From assembly GCA_051649305.1 (NCBI GenBank), contig JBOFGV010000086.1, positions 1 to 12,510 on the forward strand: a DNA stretch of 12,510 nt. The letters are read 5' to 3'. Both the position numbers and the translations under genes were made by a program. Below are positions 5,179 through 12,510 of this stretch, one piece after another. How positions within the stretch are numbered: position 1 is the stretch's first letter; every line of letters begins with the position of its first letter. This DNA comes from JADCCX01 sp051649305 (lineage in GTDB: Bacteria; Pseudomonadota; Alphaproteobacteria; Rhizobiales; Beijerinckiaceae). The notes below the pieces were generated by a model, which worked only from the letters and a program-made list of their open reading frames with translations, did not search any database and was not told the origin of the DNA.

Positions 5179-8100
5179 TTATACGATCAGTGTACCGTTC
5201 AGGCGCATCGTCTCGGCGTTGAGGCCTGTGACGCCCTGCAGGATAGCAACGCTGGTGGAGAAGTTGTCTCCGCCACCGTTGGCGTCGATGTTGACCGTGG
5301 TGTTGCCGCCGGATTCAACAAACTGAACGAAACCAGTGACGGGTGTCACGCCAGCGCTGAAGCCAGTGAGCAAGGCTGAAAGGTTGAGCCTGTCGCCTCC
5401 AGCGCCCGCTGCGTAGTCAGTCACAGTGTCAGGTCCGGTAGCGAGGTCAGCTGTGGCCCACACCAGGGTATCGACGCCAAGTCCACCAGAAAGGATATCA
5501 GCACCAACGCCGCCAGTCAGTGTGTCGTTGCCGTCTCCGCCAACAAGGCTGTCATTGCCGTTTCCACCTGTCAGTGAGTCTGCATCAATGCCGCCATCAA
5601 GCGTGTCATTTCCGTCACCGCCCTGCAGGCTGTCATTGCCGGCTTCACCGAGCAGACTGTCATCATTGTTGTCACCGAACAGGCTGTCGTTGCCAGTACC
5701 ACCATTCAAGGTGTCGTTGCCGTCTCCACCACGCAAGGTATCAAGGCCGATTTCACCCGATAGGAAGTCGGCATCAAGACCTCCTGTCATACTGTCGTTT
5801 CCATCACCACCGAGCAGGCTGTCAGCGCCATTGTCGCCAGCCATGCTATCGTCGTTGAGACCGCCGTTCAGTGTGTCGTTGCCGTCGCCGCCAGCCAAGG
5901 TATCATTGGCGCTTTCGCCGGACAGAAAATCTGCCTCGGTGCCGCCGTTCAAATTGTCAGTGCCGTCTCCGCCCAGCAAACTGTCAGCGCCACCGCCACC
6001 AGTCAGTGAATCATTGCCTGTTCCACCATAAATGGTATCCGCACCTGCATTGCCTGCAATGGTATCGTTGCCGGCAAAACCTGAAATCAGATCATCGGCC
6101 CCTGTGCCTGCCATAGTGTTGGCTGCGGATGTACCTGTGAAGAAAGTGACAGTTTGTGTGCCAGACAGAGCTTGATCCGCGTTGATGGTTTCAACGGCTT
6201 TCGCCTGAGCTGTCAGAGTTACTGAACCGGCTGCTGTGCCCGGATTGTAGTTCAGGCCAACAAGCTGTGCGGCAGTCAATTCCCATACGCCGCCAGTCAG
6301 GTCGGTTCCAACACTCAGCGATGCTCCCGCTGGCACGCCGGAGATGCGGATGGTCTGTGTCTCAGAACCATCCATATCAGGGAAAGTCGCGGAAAGGCTC
6401 AACGGCACTTGTGTCGAGGTTGGCGCACCGGCAGTGAAGGACGACAGTGTTGGTACGTCGGCATCAGCGATCACTCTTACAAGGAAACTTCCAGCCGTTG
6501 CAGGACCGCGCGATGTGCCGTCTATGGCTACTGCCGACACGTTCACGGTGTCATTGATGGAATCATGCAGCGCGGATTGATAAGCCAGTGCATTGGCCTG
6601 AGCCACTGTGCCGGTGAATTGCACGCTTGTAGCAGAAATGCGGGTCAGTGTACCGCCCGCTGTTGCCAGAATATCAGAACCGCTCCTCAAATCTGTAAAT
6701 GTTAGTTCGACAATTTCTGCAGCATTTTCGCCTGGGTTTGTGCCATTTGTATCTTGTGCTGCCAAACCAAGGTTGAGCGCTATTGGCTGATCCTCTGTGC
6801 CGGTGACCTCTTGTGCGTTGAGCGTGATCGCGTCGCCAAGTGGCGTGACAGTAACCGTGAAAGGAACGGTCGTCGTCGCCACTGAACCATTGGCATCGAG
6901 TGCATAGGCTTCCAACGACAAGGACATGGTGCCACTGTAGTCGCGCGGCGGCTTGATGGTGAGGGTTGCCAGATCTGCAACAGGAATTGTCCATGAACCG
7001 TCACCGTTGTTGCCACCGGCGGAGAGAATGGATTCATCCGGAATGCCAAAGATCTTCACGGAGAGCTTTTCGGAACCATCGGTATCAACCAGGCTTGCCG
7101 AAAGACCTGTGAGGGCGATGACGCTGTCTTCTGTTCCGCTGACATTGCTGGCGTTTGCAACGGGTGCATCAGCAACAGGAGCAACGTTGACCGTGAAGGT
7201 CGAAGTCGTCTGTCTCGTGTCGTTGTTGGCGGTCTCAAAGGAGCTCGCCTGAACTGTGACCGTGATTGCGCCATGCCAGTTGGCAGGAGGTGTTATCGTA
7301 AGGCCTGCCAGTTGTGCAGGTGTCAATTCATAGACACCACCACCTATCGCTGTGCCAGCTGACAGTGTTGCGCCGTTGGAAACGATAACGCGGATAGGAG
7401 ATATAAGTTGTTCCGGGCTGGCTGCGTCTGTGTCTGTCAGGCCCACACTGATGTTGAGGGCAGTTGCTGTGTCTTCTGCTCCTGCAGCCGGGGTGGCGGC
7501 AATGGAAGGACCGTCTGCAACAGGTGTGACCGTCACGTCAATAATCTGTGGGCCGGTTGATGTGGCATTAAGCTGGGCGTTCGTAGCTACAGCCTCTACT
7601 GTCACATTCATTGTGCCAGAGAAGTTTGGTGGCGGTGTGATGACAACGTTGCCATTCTGAAGATCAGTTGCGGTCGCAATGTAACGACCTGTGCTAGGGT
7701 TGAAAGTAGCACCAGTGATAGTGGCGCCAGGCGGCAAGTCGCTGATCATCAGCACAACGCTTGGTGTTACCAGTGGTGGCTCTCCAGGGCCCGGACTGAC
7801 GTTGACCGTAAAGATGACGTTGCCGTCCTCATTTGTCGTCATCGGCGTAATGGCAATCGTGGGCGTTTGCGGAATCACGGTTCCACCGCTGCCAGTTGCA
7901 GCGCTGAAGGTCGCCTGGAAATTGACCGGTGACGCAGACTGCGCAAGGTCACCATCATTCTCAACCGTAACGCTGGTCAGTTGCAGTGTGGTGGTGCCAA
8001 CATCGCCAAAGCGGCTGATGATATGGAGATCTTGCAGATCAGCCCTTGTCAAAAGCCAGGTGCCATCATTGTTGTTGAAGCCGGCAATCGCTCCGGCAGA

Positions 8101-11100
8101 GTTGACGAAGGCCACCTTGATGCCGCCGGGCGTATCAACGCCGGATACGATGTAGTAAATACGTTCCGAATTTGTACGTCCCTGTCCAACGTCAGTGTCA
8201 GTAATGTCGCCGCCAAAATTGAAGCCGGTTGTTGCATTTGGGTTCAGTCTGATTGGCTGGCCAGAAATCCCGGTAACATTCTGCGCATATGTGGTTGGCG
8301 TATCAGCATCACCAACAAGGTTTACGCTGTACGTGCCGTTCACATCCTGTGTCAGTCCACCGCTTTCCGTTACATGGGCTTTCACCGGAATAGTGAAGTC
8401 GATGTTGGAATCCTTGAAGGCCGTTGCCATGAGCGATACGCCAGCGAGATCAGCAGCCTGAACGCGGATGATACCGCCACCCTGATCTGTGAACGTACCA
8501 TTGATGAAGGTATCAATCAGAGATTGCGTGCTTGTCACGTTGTCTGATGTAACAACACCGTTCAGGTTAAACTCATACCACTCAATCTTCTCTGAACCAT
8601 CGTTGTCTGGCAGAGCGTTGAACGCGGCACTGGCCAAAGAGATGTTGTTGTCTTCCGTCACTGTGATGCCGGGAGACCAACCTGGGAAAGCATCCATGAC
8701 CGGTGTTATAGTGACGTTCAGTGGTGCTTCCACGAATATCTGGTTGCCGTCGTTCTCCTGCGCCACTGCGCGCACCTTCAGGTTTGGTGCGTAGGTTGCC
8801 GTGTAGTTGCCAGAGAAGTTGACCGGGGCCGGGATTGTCAGCGAAGCAATATCAGCCGCTGCTACCTGCCACTGGCCACCGATATAGGTGCCTACAGAAG
8901 GCACAACACCGGCTGGCAAGCCGCTGATGACATAGAACAGTGTTTCTGATCCGTCGACGTTATCAACCAGCGAACCAACAATCGTTGCGCCAAGCGGAAT
9001 GGGCTGGTCTTCTGCTGACGAAATGGGTGGAACTGTCAGGTTTGGCATATCCGCCACACCGATCACAGCAACCTGAAGAGGCGCTGTAACCTCCTCAAAA
9101 TCACCATTGCCGGGGAAGCCAGGCACTGTTTCCGTTGTGCGCATCGTCACTTGCAAGGTGAAATCGTCGTTCGAATTCAGTGGTGGCTTGATCCTGAGGC
9201 CGATAATCTCTGCTGCGGTAAAGCTGTAGACACCAGGCGAGACAAGAGTACCGACAGGCGTGCCGGATCCATTCAGGAAAGTCGCACCTGTCGGAACGTT
9301 GGAAATTTTATACGACAGAATTTCCGAGCCATCGGTGTCTGGGGTTGTGCCGTTGATAATCAGGGGGATCGGCGTGTCTTCATAGCCTGCAGCGCCGCCG
9401 GTTGAATCGATGATCTGCAGGTTTGGCACATCGGCAACGGCTTCAAGCGTGACTGTGAAGCTATCAGTTGTAACTGCAGTCTTGGTAACAACCTGACCGC
9501 CGTTTGCAGCTTCTGTACTGGTCACTTCAAGCTGCATGTTAACAGTGCCATGCAAGTGCGGCGGCGGCGTAAAGGTCATTGAAGCGAGGATGGCATTGAG
9601 CGCCGCAGTGTCTGGCGCAGTAATGCTCCAGATACCACCGCCGGAATCGACCAGTGTACCTCCGCCGGCCAGATTGGCAGCCAGCACGCCGCCGGTTGGC
9701 ACACCTGTTATGCGCGCTGATAGTGTCTCACTGCCGTCGCTATCTACGCCCATGGATGCTGAGAGTGAGAGTGCAACGGTTGTATCCTCAGTACCACTGA
9801 CGTCGTTGCCGGTAGCACCCGGTGCATCAGCAATGGCGCGGACTGTGATTGGCAGGGACGTCGTCTGTGTCCTCTGAGAGCCATCCAGATCAATCGAGCG
9901 TGCTGTCACGTTGATCGCGATATCAACATCGCTTTGCGGTGGCGCTGTCACGCTGAGCGAGTTGAGAACACTGCGCAGGTTTGCGGCATCAGCAGCATTG
10001 CTGATGGAAAGCGTAAAGCCCGTCAGCGCATCTCCCGCAATCGTCACATTGGGATGCGTGGTGCCAAAGCTCGCGCTCCAGTTAGCCGGGAAGGCTGCAA
10101 TCGTGATCTGGTTAATGTACTCGGAGGTGTCCGGGTCGTTTGTCGAGTAGACAATCCCTGAACCAATGGTTGTTGCCGTGTCTTCGTTGATGGTGGCCGT
10201 TGCTGTCAGATTGGGAACGTCCGCTTCGGGATCAACCACGATACGGAACACGGTATCGTTGGAAGCCGTGAACCCACCCGTAGTTTCTGTCGCAATGGCG
10301 CGCAGTGTCAGGTCATAGGTTCCGCTGGCTCCGGCAGGAGGGGTGAAAGTCGGATTGGCTGCCAGCTGCGCAGCTGTGAAGGTCCAGACACCGCCACCTG
10401 AATTTGTTCCTGAGCTGAATGACGCACCCGTTGGGACATCACGGATCTGGAATGTCAGTGTCTCTGATCCATCGGCATCAACCAGCGAGCCTGTCAGGCC
10501 GGTGATGGCGATGGGTGTGTCTTCTTCTGTCAGGAATGGCGACGTGATGGCCGGTGCCGAGACGTTCGGCTGGTCAGCGACAGCTGTCATCACAACGTTG
10601 TAGTTGGTGGTACGGGTTGCTGTCAGGAGCGAGACTTCTCCCGCGCCCACTTCTGTCGGGTTGCTTTCTGTCGAGGTCGCATCAACCCTTACCGTGAAAT
10701 CAACGTCGCTGTGGGTCTTTGGCGTAATCGTGATAGAAGCCAGAAGAGCCTGGATTTGTGCCGTTGTGCCTTCAAAGCGCAGACCGGTTGCCAATACAGT
10801 CACTGTGCCAGCGAGACCTGTGTTGTAGTTGATGCTGTTGATGGCGGTTGCGAAATTCGCAATCGTGACATCAACGCGCGACAGTGTTTCGCTGCCATCA
10901 AGGTCAGTCAGAACAGCTGTAATCGGGAAGGCAATCGGGCTTGCGGGATCTTCGTTGTGTGCCAGCACAGCCGTGCTGCCAACCGTCGGTTGGTCGGCGC
11001 GTGCCGCCACCTTCACATCATGGGTAGCCGTACCAGTGCTTGAGCCGCCACCAGCATTTTCGGACGTAGATGCAGAAATCGAGAGCTGGAAGTTCGTGTC

Positions 11101-12510
11101 CTTGTTGGCCGCTGCACCGCCTCCGGTGACCAACAGATTCATCGAACGGATGGCGTTGATCACGTCATTCGCGTTGCTGCCGGAGAAGGTCACAGAGCCA
11201 CCGCTCAAAGCGCTCATGCTCGCTGTGCCACTGACGGTGCTGCTGACCGTATAGCCCGCCGGAATGCCGCTGACAGTATAACTCAGGTTCTGCGAACCAT
11301 CGAGATCAATCAGGCCAATGTTGAACTGGGCGCCAACCGGGATGGTGGTGTCTTCGTTGATTGTCTGCGAAGAATTGCTCAGGCCAACGCCATCGAGAAT
11401 GGGCACAATGGTGACTGTGAACGGTGCAGAGGCTTCTGCGAAGTCACCGCCGTTGGTTTCGGTTGAGCGTGTCACCAGCACCATGTTGATCGGGCCGCTG
11501 AACTGTGTTGGTGCCTTGTATTCCAGTGTCGCGAGTTGCGCAGCTGTTCCCGTCCAGACACTGCCTGTCAAAGTACCAGCGCTGAAGGCCGATCCTGCAG
11601 GCACACCTGTGATGCTGACTGTCCGTGTTTCCGATCCGTCGGTATCGCCGCTGATGCCGCTTGCCAGTGTCAAAGTAATGAACACGTCCTCGTTGCCGGT
11701 GGCATTGCTGGCCGTCGCGGAAGGCATGTCGGCAATGGCATTGACGACAATCGGTGTCGAGACGATGGCCGAAGTGGCTGTCGAGTTATCCGCATCGGTT
11801 GTGGTGACGGTGACGCTGAGGGTGGCGTCGACATCGGAGTTGGTGGGAGCCTGCACGGCGAAGGTATCAACCAGCGCACGCAGCAAAGCGGCATCCGCCT
11901 TGTTGGCGACTGAGATGGTGTAGCCAGTGGTGGCTGTGCCTGTGACGGTGACAGCGGCATTGGCTGTGTACTGGGCGGTCCAGCCAGCGGGCAGGGCGGC
12001 GATGGTGATGCTGCTCACCCACTCCGTGCCGTCGTTGTCCTGTCGACCAAAGCTGATCTTGTCGCCAACCACGAACATGGTGTCTTCGTTGCCAGCAACA
12101 GCGGCGATGGTGGGCACGGGCGCATCGGCCTGCGCATCCACGACGATGACCTGCGTGTTGGTGCCATCAGCCGAGGCGACGGCCACACCGTCCTTGGTGC
12201 GGGCGTTGATGGTGAGATTGATGTCAGCATCGGAGTTCGTCACCTGACGCACGGTGAGTGTATCAAGCGTGGCGCGGATATCGGCTTCGGAACCGGTGAT
12301 CGTGACGGTGCCGCCGGTGAAGGTGATGACGGCGGTGCCAACAGCGGTGAGCGGGCCGGTTGGCGTCGCGGCGTTGCGGACATCGGTGGAACCAAAGCCG
12401 GTGATCTCGACGCGGCTGATCTGCTCCGAGCCATCGTTGTCGGGCTTGGTGAAGGTGATCTTGTCACCAAACAGGATATGCGTGTCTTCCTCACCAGACG
12501 CATTGGTGGT
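5179..12510 (-). CDS. Giant type I-secreted RTX adhesin with cadherin-like repeats (N-terminus outside window)
   Basis: The frame stays open from the stop at 5179-5181 to the right edge, giving at least 2443 residues. A GTG at 12252 lies in mid-repeat, and coding sequence with the same repeat signature continues upstream of it, so it is not the start. From the N-side there are 17 tandem Ig/cadherin-like repeats of 101-145 residues, most with an EDT-type opening and a DGSE motif, then 25 RTX nonapeptides, then a 94-residue C-terminal type I secretion domain. I found no cysteine in the visible protein, which is Thr/Ala/Asp/Gly-rich as expected for an extracellular calcium-stabilised fibre. By analogy with LapA-like adhesins it probably works in surface attachment or biofilm formation. 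The transporter, retention module and ligand-binding domains are not in view. The exact repeat family (cadherin-like, VCBS or bacterial Ig-like) needs a profile search. Confidence 0.93.
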   Translation of the reverse strand, partial: TTNASGEEDTHILFGDKITFTKPDNDGSEQISRVEITGFGSTDVRNAATPTGPLTAVGTAVITFTGGTVTITGSEADIRATLDTLTVRQVTNSDADINLTINARTKDGVAVASADGTNTQVIVVDAQADAPVPTIAAVAGNEDTMFVVGDKISFGRQDNDGTEWVSSITIAALPAGWTAQYTANAAVTVTGTATTGYTISVANKADAALLRALVDTFAVQAPTNSDVDATLSVTVTTTDADNSTATSAIVSTPIVVNAIADMPSATASNATGNEDVFITLTLASGISGDTDGSETRTVSITGVPAGSAFSAGTLTGSVWTGTAAQLATLEYKAPTQFSGPINMVLVTRSTETNGGDFAEASAPFTVTIVPILDGVGLSNSSQTINEDTTIPVGAQFNIGLIDLDGSQNLSYTVSGIPAGYTVSSTVSGTASMSALSGGSVTFSGSNANDVINAIRSMNLLVTGGGAAANKDTNFQLSISASTSENAGGGSSTGTATHDVKVAARADQPTVGSTAVLAHNEDPASPIAFPITAVLTDLDGSETLSRVDVTIANFATAINSINYNTGLAGTVTVLATGLRFEGTTAQIQALLASITITPKTHSDVDFTVRVDATSTESNPTEVGAGEVSLLTATRTTNYNVVMTAVADQPNVSAPAITSPFLTEEDTPIAITGLTGSLVDADGSETLTFQIRDVPTGASFSSGTNSGGGVWTFTAAQLAANPTFTPPAGASGTYDLTLRAIATETTGGFTASNDTVFRIVVDPEADVPNLTATATINEDTATTIGSGIVYSTNDPDTSEYINQITIAAFPANWSASFGTTHPNVTIAGDALTGFTLSISNAADAANLRSVLNSLSVTAPPQSDVDIAINVTARSIDLDGSQRTQTTSLPITVRAIADAPGATGNDVSGTEDTTVALSLSASMGVDSDGSETLSARITGVPTGGVLAANLAGGGTLVDSGGGIWSITAPDTAALNAILASMTFTPPPHLHGTVNMQLEVTSTEAANGGQVVTKTAVTTDSFTVTLEAVADVPNLQIIDSTGGAAGYEDTPIPLIINGTTPDTDGSEILSYKISNVPTGATFLNGSGTPVGTLVSPGVYSFTAAEIIGLRIKPPLNSNDDFTLQVTMRTTETVPGFPGNGDFEEVTAPLQVAVIGVADMPNLTVPPISSAEDQPIPLGATIVGSLVDNVDGSETLFYVISGLPAGVVPSVGTYIGGQWQVAAADIASLTIPAPVNFSGNYTATYAPNLKVRAVAQENDGNQIFVEAPLNVTITPVMDAFPGWSPGITVTEDNNISLASAAFNALPDNDGSEKIEWYEFNLNGVVTSDNVTSTQSLIDTFINGTFTDQGGGIIRVQAADLAGVSLMATAFKDSNIDFTIPVKAHVTESGGLTQDVNGTYSVNLVGDADTPTTYAQNVTGISGQPIRLNPNATTGFNFGGDITDTDVGQGRTNSERIYYIVSGVDTPGGIKVAFVNSAGAIAGFNNNDGTWLLTRADLQDLHIISRFGDVGTTTLQLTSVTVENDGDLAQSASPVNFQATFSAATGSGGTVIPQTPTIAITPMTTNEDGNVIFTVNVSPGPGEPPLVTPSVVLMISDLPPGATITGATFNPSTGRYIATATDLQNGNVVITPPPNFSGTMNVTVEAVATNAQLNATSTGPQIIDVTVTPVADGPSIAATPAAGAEDTATALNISVGLTDTDAASPEQLISPIRVIVSNGATLSAGTAIGGGVYELTPAQLAGLTITPPANWHGAITVTVQASSFETANNDTRQTTSTFTVNVAPVADAPVANASNVSGTEDSVIALTGLSASLVDTDGSEKLSVKIFGIPDESILSAGGNNGDGSWTIPVADLATLTIKPPRDYSGTMSLSLEAYALDANGSVATTTVPFTVTVTPLGDAITLNAQEVTGTEDQPIALNLGLAAQDTNGTNPGENAAEIVELTFTDLRSGSDILATAGGTLTRISATSVQFTGTVAQANALAYQSALHDSINDTVNVSAVAIDGTSRGPATAGSFLVRVIADADVPTLSSFTAGAPTSTQVPLSLSATFPDMDGSETQTIRISGVPAGASLSVGTDLTGGVWELTAAQLVGLNYNPGTAAGSVTLTAQAKAVETINADQALSGTQTVTFFTGTSAANTMAGTGADDLISGFAGNDTIAGNAGADTIYGGTGNDSLTGGGGADSLLGGDGTDNLNGGTEADFLSGESANDTLAGGDGNDTLNGGLNDDSMAGDNGADSLLGGDGNDSMTGGLDADFLSGEIGLDTLRGGDGNDTLNGGTGNDSLFGDNNDDSLLGEAGNDSLQGGDGNDTLDGGIDADSLTGGNGNDSLVGGDGNDTLTGGVGADILSGGLGVDTLVWATADLATGPDTVTDYAAGAGGDRLNLSALLTGFSAGVTPVTGFVQFVESGGNTTVNIDANGGGDNFSTSVAILQGVTGLNAETMRLNGTLIV
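5182..5463 (-). other. C-terminal type I secretion target domain of the adhesin
   Basis: The last 94 residues include DTVTDYAAGAGGDRLNLSALL, then a Thr/Val-rich segment with NTTVNIDANGGG, then VAILQGVTGLNAETMRLNG and the final LIV. This D-x-(I/V)-x-D(F/Y) ... GGD-x-L-x-LS-x-LL ... L-x-G-V pattern is what I recognise as the C-terminal domain of VCA0849-type type I secretion substrates. It implies export by an ABC transporter, membrane fusion protein and TolC-type channel encoded elsewhere. Confidence 0.88.
5464..6138 (-). repeat. RTX calcium-binding nonapeptide block, 25 units
   Basis: The 675 bases encode exactly 25 consecutive nonapeptides of the form xGGxGxDxL, such as LGGDGNDSM, RGGDGNDTL and VGGDGNDTL. 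The first unit (TGTSAANTM) is degenerate. RTX repeats fold into a calcium-bound parallel beta-roll outside the cell and help type I-secreted proteins fold after export. The block lies directly between the last cadherin-like repeat and the C-terminal secretion domain. Confidence 0.95.
5653..5976 (-). repeat. Two 54-residue higher-order repeats within the RTX block
   Basis: RTX units 7-12 (5976-5815) and 13-18 (5814-5653) align in register, with 37 of 54 residues identical by hand comparison. Both series contain ADFLSGE in their second and third units, GGDGNDTLNGG across the fourth and fifth, and GDN in the sixth. This points to duplication of a six-nonapeptide (162-bp) block followed by divergence. 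Confidence 0.65.
6139..12510 (-). repeat. Array of 17 cadherin-like/Ig-like protein repeats
   Basis: Repeat boundaries counted from the translation, right to left: 12510-12103 (partial), 12102-11710, 11709-11377, 11376-10978, 10977-10558, 10557-10204, 10203-9808, 9807-9412, 9411-9031, 9030-8668, 8667-8284, 8283-7849, 7848-7498, 7497-7150, 7149-6814, 6813-6442 and 6441-6139. The usual order within a unit is an EDT/EDQ opening, a D-x-DGSE motif, a VPAGA-like turn, W-x-x-TAAQLA-x-L, a PP-x-x-SG loop, a TE strand and a closing ADxP linker. The units are diverged copies with no long identical DNA stretch noticed. The repeat at 8283-7849 lacks both EDT and DGSE, and the last (6441-6139) lacks EDT. 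Confidence 0.85.

Noticed and set aside
5426..6031. Plus-strand open frame of 201 codons rich in Ser/Pro opposite the RTX block
   Set aside because: It is the mirror of the RTX codons: a repetitive GGxGxD coding strand rarely gives stops on the complement. The protein is low complexity, has no family resemblance and lies entirely within a clear coding gene.
5464..6138. CRISPR-like periodic DNA
   Set aside because: The 27-bp period comes from nonapeptide codons in one open frame; there are no constant repeats with unique spacers.
7691..8155. Plus-strand open frame of 154 codons inside the adhesin region
   Set aside because: It lies opposite well-conserved repeat coding sequence and shows no recognisable domain. 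The same applies to the other long plus-strand frames between 6344 and 12247.
12252..12252. GTG as start of the adhesin gene
   Set aside because: Reading the frame upstream to 12510 gives uninterrupted repeat sequence with the same EDT and DGSE motifs, so the gene continues past the window.

Overview
The window is chromosomal DNA from an alphaproteobacterium. The assignment rests on the RpoA and L17 sequences, the rpsK-rpoA-rplQ order, and a following HtrA protease / RarA ATPase pair, a neighbourhood I recognise from alphaproteobacteria. I cannot assign a genus from sequence alone.

Layout. Positions 1-39 are the last codons of rpsK (ribosomal protein S11). rpoA (141-1163) and rplQ (1269-1697) complete the alpha ribosomal-protein operon, which ends in a strong UUCG-loop terminator (1718-1745). 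Both spacers in this stretch contain good RNA hairpins. On the minus strand, 1744-2178 encodes a short BLUF-type blue-light photoreceptor, sharing the terminator and converging with rplQ. Divergent from it is a periplasmic Do-type serine protease with two PDZ domains (2413-3855), followed after 3 nt by rarA (3859-5166), a replication-associated AAA+ ATPase. From 5179 to the right edge (12510), the minus strand is one open frame of at least 2443 residues. It is the C-terminal part of a giant, cysteine-free, type I-secreted RTX adhesin: 17 cadherin-like/Ig-like repeats, 25 RTX nonapeptides and a C-terminal secretion domain. Its N-terminus lies outside the window.

How it fits together. The left part is core machinery (transcription, translation, envelope proteostasis, replication-fork maintenance). 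The BLUF gene and the adhesin are accessory genes placed either side of the protease-rarA pair. No type I transporter, LapD/LapG-type protease or cyclic-di-GMP enzyme is visible here, so any light-to-adhesion link is speculation. I see no tRNA, rRNA, CRISPR array, insertion sequence or phage gene. The most interesting material is the internal architecture of the adhesin (two repeat subclasses, a duplicated RTX block, a GC shift towards the window edge), the BLUF gene in a housekeeping locus, and the hairpins between the ribosomal-protein genes.
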